Source: Penium margaritaceum
Taxonomy: Eukaryota; Streptophyta; Zygnematophyceae; Desmidiales; Peniaceae
NCBI GenBank assembly: GCA_023375785.1
Contig: SZWC01001606.1
Location: forward strand, 25,171-89,170
Reading direction: 5' to 3'
DNA length: 64,000 nucleotides
Shown: positions 57,155-64,000 of the stretch, piece by piece
Layout: each line of letters begins with the position of its first letter
Position numbering within the stretch: the first letter of the stretch is position 1
Position numbers and translations under genes: made by a program
The notes under the pieces: generated by a model
Database searches by the model: none
The model's input: the letters and a program-made list of their open reading frames with translations, nothing else
Told to the model about the DNA's origin: nothing

Positions 57155-57668
57155 GGGTGTATCATCGTCTCTTGCAATACACAATTTTTCTCCATCTTAC
57201 AAGGGCAACTGGAAAGGGAAATGCCCTAACAAACTCCTTGACTGGAGATCACTCCGCGCCAAACACAACTTCCTCCCACTTGATCTTTGAGCTAAGGATT
57301 AACAGATAAAAATCCTTTGTCGCTCCATACTTGTCGCGAGGCGCACCCATTTTTCTTGTAATGGATCAAACGAGTGCCCGTATTGCTTGGCAGAAGAAAC
57401 AATTGAACACTATGTCCTCTTATGTCCTCGTCTTCAACCACTGGCGTCGCGACTACGCACCATTTCACCTCCCTCTTTCCTCATACCACCCCTTCTACCT
57501 TGGAGATATTCATTGGACCCCTGAACCCCAAAACATTTAGTTCAGTTTGGTCAATTCTCCGTGCCTCATTCTTTCAACTTATCTTGCGGGAGAAATGGGC
57601 AGACCCACGCTTTTCTCCCGCGGATAAGGTCATTTCCCTATTTCCAACAACCTTCCAACAACACATTT
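57155..57668 (+). pseudogene. LINE open reading frame, zinc-binding C-terminus after the DNA transposon
   Basis: CPYCLAEETIEHYVLLCP (57375-57427) is the C-x2-C-x7-H-x4-C knuckle found at the C-terminus of plant LINE reverse transcriptases. Upstream the words DWRSLRAKHNFLPLDL also fit the family. This is the continuation of the fragment at 53870-54847. Several stops and frame changes are present. Confidence 0.65.
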
Positions 57669-57709
57669 GGTTAGTTTCAACCCTGTTCTTACAGGGTCGA
57701 GACTAACCG
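57669..57709. repeat. Hairpin at the LINE to copia junction
   Basis: GGTTAGTTTCAACCCTGT and ACAGGGTCGAGACTAACC pair at 16 of 18 positions around a TTCT loop. It sits where LINE similarity stops and the GC-rich copia leader begins. Confidence 0.6.
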
Positions 57710-58045
57710 GAACGTCGCGTGCGACCGCGGTGGATCCGCGGCACGGTCAACGGGTTCTGTTTCGGTCGCGGAGCTGCTGCGTACGCTGCGGAGACCTCGT
57801 CACTGCGGAACACCGCGGAGTGTCCGCGGAGCCCCTGCTTCTACCGCGGAATGGCCGTGAAAATGTTGCGGATTTGTTAAGAGAACGGTAGGAACAGTGG
57901 TGGGTCCTCCCAGGACCTCTCGCCGAGACAGGGGGGGCTGCTCCTGCTGCTACTCAAGGCAACGGCTGCGGTCGCTTACTGTCACTACGGTTGCTGCGCC
58001 TCTGCTACGCAGCTGTGCAAGCACTGGCTCGTTGCTCTGATACCA
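57710..58045 (-). other. Leader remnant and primer site of a minus-strand family C-like copy
   Basis: 58034-58045 reads TGGTATCAGAGC on the minus strand, directly after an LTR. The rest is a GC-rich leader with GCTGCTGC-type words and CCGCGG dyads. The copy is cut at about 57710, so no gag or pol remains. Confidence 0.65.
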
Positions 58046-58582
58046 TGAAAGACAGCTTCCTAGCACTGCTGTCGCTGGGGTGGCAGTACAAGCCGGCCAG
58101 CTAACTCACTAGCACACACAGGTGAAGGTGAGAACAAAAAGGGGTTGGCTAGGGACACAAGTACAAGTGTGAGAAGCTGCAAACACTGAATTGTGCAGAG
58201 AGGAATGACAACTGAGGCCTGGGCAACCTAAATAGTGTCACGGACCTAGTGGATGCACACAGACACGCGGCGCACAAGGGCACTATTTTCTAGCGGGACA
58301 AAACAGTGGCAAAAACACAGTTTTGGCCATAACTCCCTGAAGACACGTCAGAACGACGAGCCGTTTGAACCAGAACGGCCGCATCGACAAGATCTACGTC
58401 CTGATAGGCTGCACGCCTATGTGCTGTCCCACAACACGAATCTAAAAAATACGAGAGTCGTCTGGGCGTCCATTGTTGCCTGCCGCCGGTCTTCTGCCAC
58501 CGTCACCGATCTCAGGGATCTGCACGTGAATGGACATGAGCCGAGGGGTCACCGTAAGCCGTGTAGAACACACACAACAACA
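58046..58582 (-). repeat. LTR of a minus-strand family C-like copy
   Basis: About 537 bp. The minus strand starts near TGTTGTTGTGTGTGTTCTAC and ends GGAAGCTGTCTTTCA before the primer site. Words such as GAGTTATGGCCAAAAC and TCCACGTGCAGATCCCTGA-like stretches align with the plus-strand LTR ending at 59874. The start is approximate. Confidence 0.65.
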
Positions 58583-59239
58583 AGTAGCAACTATCTCGCT
58601 CTTCACCACATTGCCAACTTGTCAGTCTGGTAGTTGCTGCTTCAAACCTGTCAACACCTGCAAATCAACGCCGTCATAGATGTGTTCGACAGGCCTGCCC
58701 GCTGTCTGTTTGGTGGCGATCACCGCAACCCGATGCTCAGCTCCGCCTGGCATCTGATGCTCCACAAGACCCGACGATAGATGGCCAGGCCCATGCCATC
58801 CACCAGTGCAACATCAATCGCAGCATTCTGCTCTGCGCAAGCAGATTCCTACTCAGTCGGTGACTGCCCGACCCACATAAGAGCCTTACCCAGAACCTGC
58901 TGCTCCAGGAAATCTGCCCGTTGCTCGAAGCAACCAGCTTGCTGCGCACCAGGCCCCTCCTAGCCCGTACGACAGCCTTGCCCGTCACTTGTTGTTCACC
59001 TCAATCAACCTCCTTCTCCCTCAGCCCTTGCCCAATCTACACCCGAGCCTCGTCCGCCACCCACTGCGCAATGCAACCAACCTCCTGCTCCCCTTGTCCC
59101 TTCTCATCCTTCACCCAAGTCTTGGCCGCCACCCGCTCTGCAACGTAACCAGCCTCATGCTAGCCCCTCACCTGTCCATCCCGCACCCTAGCCTTTGCCA
59201 TCCATCGTTGCTTCATCGCGCATGCCTCCTATTGTGATT
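58583..59239. other. Spacer between head-to-head LTRs, proline-rich frames
   Basis: About 650 bp. The plus strand has proline, serine and histidine-rich words repeated two or three times (for example SHPSPKSWPPPALQRNQP), like the linker of copia pol. No catalytic motif is seen and I cannot assign it. Confidence 0.35.
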
Positions 59240-59874
59240 TGTGACGTTTGTGGCGACCTGTACAGTTTACTGTGACCACTCGGCCGTGTCCATACTCATG
59301 CAGATCCCTGATGCAGACCCTGGTGATAATGGTGTGTCGTGTGGTGGTGGAATACCAGCTTGGAGCTGACCGACGTCCGTTCCAGAGGTCTCGACGCTAC
59401 CCGGGACCTCCTGCAGTTTTTTTTGCAGCACGTAGGAGTTTATCGGAGGACTGACCGTGGGCCCGATTTGCATGTTTATGCATTGTGTGCCCACCGTTTG
59501 ATGCCGGATGCATGCATGTGACCAGTCGTAGCGTCTGGCTTGTGATTTTTCACGTCTAGGTTCAGACGGCGTAGTGTTCTGACATGTATGCACTGAGTTA
59601 TGGCCAAAACAGTGGTTTTGGACCGGTTTTAGGACAGATCTTGTGATGCCGCATGCGACACCCGCTGTGCCCCGCGGCAGGTACTTATGCCATGGACCTT
59701 TCATTTGTCATTTCTCTCTGCAAATGCTATTGAAGCATTATGACACTTTGCCTTGTGTCTCCTAGCCAGACCCTTGCCATTGTATGTACGACCTGTGACT
59801 GTCGTCACTAGCTGACCTGGCACTGACGCCTAGTCATCGGCTATGTTGCTAGGAAGCTTCCACACATCTTCTCT
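59240..59874 (+). repeat. 5' LTR of the plus-strand family C-like copy
   Basis: Ends immediately before the primer site at 59875. The left limit (about 59233-59242) was set by alignment with the inverted LTR at 58046-58582 and is uncertain. Confidence 0.6.
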
Positions 59875-60029
59875 TGGTATCAGAGCGGTGAGACAGTTCT
59901 CGCCGAGCTACACAGGAGAGACGTAGCAGAGCAGCAGCAGTGAGTCACCGCTGCAACCGATCCACAGGGACCTGTTGACGACAGCCAACTGCCGTCGACG
60001 TCACCCACCATCAGCACGTGAGAGTGCAT

Positions 60030-60470
60030 TAGCAGTTGTCGCTAGCAGCAGCAGGCGACAGTTGCAGCAGGCGGCAGCCGCTAGCAGCTGCCGACATTGG
60101 CACTAACAGTGGTAGCAGCAGGCCGCTGCCGCAACGGGCGGTGACGGGCAGCAACAGCAGTAGAGGGCAGCAGCATCAGCACGCAACAGGAGCAGCGCGC
60201 AGCAGCGCTGCACAGCGGTGGCGGAAGCATCGGCGGGCAGTGGCAGCGTGTAGTAGCACCAGCATTGAGCAACAGCAGCAATAACGCAGCAGAGTAGCAG
60301 CGCAGTAGCAGCGCGTGGCGGCAGCAACGCGCAGGAGCCGCAGCATGCAGCAACAGTAGCAGCAGCGCGCAGCTGCTGCCACAGCTGCGCACGCAGCCGT
60401 GTGGCTGCTGCTGCAGGTACCGACACAGCAGCAGCAGCAGCTGAGCGGAAGTTGCTGCGGAGCTTCCGTG
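60030..60470 (+). repeat. CAG-rich leader of the plus-strand family C-like copy
   Basis: Imperfect CAG, GCAGCAGCGC and GTAGCAGC triplets over about 440 bp between primer site and gag. GCTGACGTCAGCA words follow at 60568-60645. It is the same plan as at 39850-41110 but shorter. Confidence 0.75.
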
Positions 60471-60823
60471 CAGCTTCCGCGCGGCTTTTGCGGAGCAGCC
60501 GCCCGCCCCTGCAGCAAGGCAACAACCGCGAGGGTTGTCCAAAAGAAAGAAAGAAAGGGAGGGCTGTCCCGACGTCAGCATTTTTACTGATGTCATCATA
60601 TTCATGCTGACATCAGCAAACCCTTGCTGACGTCAGCACTTGCCTTAGTCAAATTTTTGGTTGAAAAAGCCAAACGTTGTCAGTCTTTCAACTTCGCGAG
60701 AAATGCTGCGAGTTCTGCAATCCGACCAGTTTGACATCCCGGCCCATAGTGAGCGCTGACATGGCTCTGGCCGGTGATAAGGGCAAAAGACCACTAGATC
60801 CCTCTTCTTCCTCCTAAGGGGTC

Positions 60824-62180
60824 ATGAGCCCACGCTCGCAGGCTATTGAGGACCTGTGGAGCCAGCAGGACGAGATGCGTCGTGTGCAGCAGCAACAGAC
60901 TGACGTCATCCGTACGCTCACTGGGCTTCTTCGTGGTCAGTCCACGACCCCACGGCAGACCTCGGAGGGAGCGAACGGTGTTGCACCCTCCGCACAGCAG
61001 TCAGCACCAGCGCCGGTGACAGGAGCAGGACGCGACCCGCCATCTCTTGATCCTTGGGATGAGGACCCCGACATGCCAGGCATGGAGGCCGGCTATCACG
61101 AGAGTGAGATTCGTGTGCTTCAGGAGCGTCTCTGTCACCTCCAGACGAGCTGTCGGCCCCCACACACGAATCATACCCTTCTTCCCGAGATTTGATCCTC
61201 GCCTGATATCCACCCCAATGACTTTCCTCTTCCCGGTGTCTTCCCCACCCCTAGTCCTTCTCAGCCTGTGGGTGCTCTCCCTACGGAGCGGCAACCCAAG
61301 GATTTCGAGACACCGTCCCCACGGTATGTCAGCGAGGACGGTTTCGACTGCTGGGAGATCCTTTTCCAGGTTTGGGCCACTTCAGAGGGAGTGTGGCCCT
61401 ACAACCACAGTCCGTATCAGACTACGGATCGAGCACAGGTACTGACAGCGGCCACGACAATGCGCGGACTTCTTTACGCCATGCTGTGCGAGACGGTCGT
61501 AGACTTCCGCTCGTTCCTTGGAAAGGCCGGCACAGGCACAGGTGCTGATCCACGTGGAGGCTAGGACCTGGCATTATCCTTGCTTGCTGCAGAGATGCAC
61601 GCCACCCGTGCCGCCCACATTCGTGCTTTCCACTCCCTTTGTCAAGGACCTACCGAGTCTGCATCCGACTACTGGCGACGCGCCATGTGCATCTACACAC
61701 GCCTTGGGACCTTAGGAGGTACACAGCTGTGGGCACTCCACACAATCATGCTCGGAGTTTGCCTTGAGCACGCAGACATCTTCATGAGGTAGCGACGTTG
61801 TACTCGAGCTCTTCTCCACCTCCCTGCAGCTTCTTCTCTGGGCGCATCAGCTTTTCCTCCAGGTGACTTCTGCCCGTGAGGCAGCCGTGGCTCATCAGGA
61901 GAATCCTCTTGTTCCAGCAGTCATCGCGTCACCACCGATACCCTTCCTGCAGTCTACTCCTCCATCCCCTGACACATCCTCCTCTTCCTCTTCCATCCCG
62001 ATTACCCCGACTCAGACAAAGGGTGCAACAATAGTAGCACAGGGGAAGAAGGAGAGACGGAGGCGCGGTTCGGGGAAGTAGTAGTCACAGTAGCAGCAGC
62101 TATGGGGTGGTAGCAGTGGACGGTCTGTTCACCGCTACAAATGTGGAGGTGCTCATCGCTACACCGAGTGCCAGCAGCCG
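60824..62180 (+). pseudogene. Family C-like gag (right copy)
   Basis: A glutamine-containing start (DEMRRVQQQQTDVIRTLTGL) is followed by the core with KDFETPSPRYVSEDGFDCWE. Then come FHSLCQGPTESASDYWRRAM, serine-rich and basic stretches and a cysteine-containing region near 62135-62175. It parallels gag at 41104-42240. Fossil. Confidence 0.7.
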
Positions 62181-62289
62181 CTCGACTGAGCACGGATCAC
62201 TCGCGGGCTTCAGGCTGCGCATGCAGTACGGTTTACGTCGAGCAGCACATCCTCTGGGCGCGCGGCAACCACGACTGCAGCAGTTCCTG

Positions 62290-63640
62290 CTTCATCAATT
62301 CTGGTGCCACTCATCATATGACTTGTCGGCGTAGTAAATTTGTTGTTCTCAGTTCGTTTGCGTCTGTTCGTTCCGTCTGCACAGGCTCTGGTCAGTCCTT
62401 ACAGGTCCAGGGTGTTGGGGTTGTGTGCTTCCATGGTCCGTCTAGCCCCCTGTATCTTTCCGAGGTGCTTTTTAAGCCTGATCTCGAGCTCAGTTTGCTT
62501 TCTACAAGTGCCTGCACACTGATGGGACTTTCTGTGGAGCACACTGTAGACTCCGCGACGGTGACTGCTATTGACACCCGTAGCGTTGTTCTTCGTGCCT
62601 TTATTGTGGTTGACCTGTATCACGTCTCTTGGATTTCTCCTCCTCCTTGCTCCCCCTCCCCTCCTGCTCGTGTTTTTGTCACTGGCGTTCTATCTGCTGA
62701 GCACCAGCGATTGCTTCATTGTTGTCTGTCTCATGCGGGCTCCGACACTATGTCAAAGCTCATTCGGACACAATCCGCACTCGGTCTTGACACGGCTTCT
62801 TTCGAGAAACCACCCAAGACCGACTGTCTTTTCTGCGCTTAGGGTAAAATGCATCATTGCACCTACCCTGATTCCTGTTCTCGCGCATTTTGCCCTCTTG
62901 AGTTAGTCCATTCGGACCTTCTCGGTCCTCTCCCTGTCGAGTCTCTTTCCGATCGGGGTCGATACGTCCTGCTCCCTGACTGATGACTTCACCCGGATGC
63001 GGTGGGTCTAAAGCCTGCGCCAGAAGAGTGATGCCGCTCTTACGGTTTGTCTCTAGCTAGTGATGGCTAAGCGTCAGTCCCGCCACACGCTGCATACCTT
63101 CCGCTCGGATCGCGGCGGCAAGTTTCTTGGCGAGATGGACAGTTTTTTTGCTGAGCACGGGTTTTTTCACCAGGTCTCCGCTCCTGCTACCCCTCAATAG
63201 AATGATGTCTCTGAGCGCTAGAACCGCACCATGGAGGATGCAGTTCACACTATGCGATCTGAGTGCGGTCTCCCGGAGTCCTTCGCCTTTGAAGGCTTCA
63301 CCTACATGACTTGGAACCGCCTCCCACACGGTCCCCTTCCAGACCACGTCACACCGTACGAGCTCTGGTTTGGCCACCGTGCTGACCTACGCCTCGCTCG
63401 TGCCTGGGGGTCCTTGGCTTATGTCTAGTACACCGAGGATTAGCAGGGATCCAAGGTCTCACTGCGGGGTCGCTTGTATGCCTTCGTAGGCATCTCCCGG
63501 CGGTCAAAGACCTGGCATTTTTGGGATCCTACTCGTCATCGCATTGTTGAGTCACGAGACGCGCTCTTCTTTGAGAGTCTCACCTACCGTGATCTGACCT
63601 CGATCACGTTGCTGTCCGTCTTGCACGTTCCCACATGTGA
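62290..63640 (+). pseudogene. Family C-like protease and integrase (right copy)
   Basis: Protease words SGATHHMTCRRSKF and GSGQSLQVQGVGVVCF (about 62300-62440) with VLFKPDLELSLLS. The integrase HHCC-like region is at about 62695-62840 (EHQRLLHCCLSHAG, CLFCA). The core runs to FEGFTYMTWNRLPHGPLP and ELWFGHRADLRLARAWGS (about 63290-63415). IVESRDALFFESL follows at about 63545. Fossil with many breaks. Confidence 0.75.
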
Positions 63641-64000
63641 GGTTTCTTGATGAATGGGGGCGTCTGAGCCTGCGAGCACCTCTCGTCCGGCTGATGCGTT
63701 CGTTCGAGCTCCCTCCACTGCTCGGTCTCCGGCTCTTAATGACCCAGCGATCATCGCTGTCGGCCCAGAGACCTCTCCAGCACAGCCGGCTTGTACCCCT
63801 TTTCCCTCGCACCCCACAGGTGCCCATGATCATGTACCTGTGTCCGCTAGTACTTCTGCCTCTGTGCGTGGTCCTGCCTCACCTGCTCCTACTGTCACAC
63901 CCAATCCCATGTCTCCCACACATGCATCTCCTCGCATGGCATCACCAGCTCCTTTGCCTCAGCCCTCACCAGTTGTGGTCGTGCGTGTCTCTGAGCCTGA

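Larger units (their letters stand above)
59240..64000 (+). mobile_element. Plus-strand family C-like Ty1/copia element, broken, runs off the window
   Basis: 5' LTR about 59240-59874, primer site TGGTATCAGAGC at 59875-59886, CAG-rich leader 60030-60470, gag 60824-62180, protease and integrase 62290-63640, then the linker to the window end. Gag and pol words are the same type as in the element at 38456-47544. Roughly ten or more breaks are seen. The 3' LTR is outside the window, so age cannot be estimated. Confidence 0.8.

Overview
This looks like a nuclear, repeat-dominated stretch of a plant-lineage genome (land plant or charophyte-type alga; species not recognised). The evidence is plant-type Ty1/copia elements with gag, protease, integrase, reverse transcriptase and RNase H in that order, initiator-tRNA(Met) primer sites, a Mutator-like transposase with a GT-AG intron, a LINE C-terminus, a pogo-like DNA transposon and tRNA-derived repeats. 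I found no host gene that I can support. Nearly all protein-like sequence belongs to transposable elements, most of them decayed. Long apparent reading frames on opposite strands are mostly shadows of repeats and of copia pol. || Layout. 1-606: LTR remnant of copia family B, cut by the window edge. 607-7518: old sequence with a fold-back element (about 1740-2720), a 12-bp minisatellite (3536-3735) and a broken Mutator-like transposase (4338-6642). 7524-14882: an old minus-strand copia element (family D) with 443-bp LTRs, target duplication GCCAG, a minisatellite leader and a 45-base G run. 14888-20135: unassigned sequence with a hairpin cluster. 20136-53698: a nested copia complex. It comprises a tandem family A array (LTR, mostly deleted interior, LTR, full interior, truncated LTR; 20136-31802) abutting a minus-strand, pol-less relative (family A2). 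The 3' LTR of A2 was split by a minus-strand family B element (32103-38266) and a plus-strand family C element (38456-47544). 53699-57700: a LINE 3' part split by a pogo-like DNA transposon with TA duplication (54850-57152). 57700-64000: two family C-like copies head to head; the plus-strand copy runs off the window end. || Points of most interest. (1) The family B LTR carries, in sense orientation in U3, a tRNA-like segment with A-box and B-box motifs, and its primer site matches the anticodon arm of initiator tRNA(Met), as in Drosophila copia, not the usual 3' end. (2) The family A LTR has three GAAnnTTC motifs upstream of its TATA position, resembling heat-shock elements. (3) Family A has about 1.5 kb between RNase H and the 3' LTR, including an acidic reading frame conserved between two copies. 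(4) A2 has family A-like ends and a gag-like start but no pol, with a long interior of unknown origin. (5) Several insertions are supported by target duplications and by rebuilding the split LTR, giving a relative order. || Three single N bases (34489, 35697, 39219) mark uncertain assembly; two lie between direct copies of about 280-340 bp. LTR divergences were counted by eye and are approximate.
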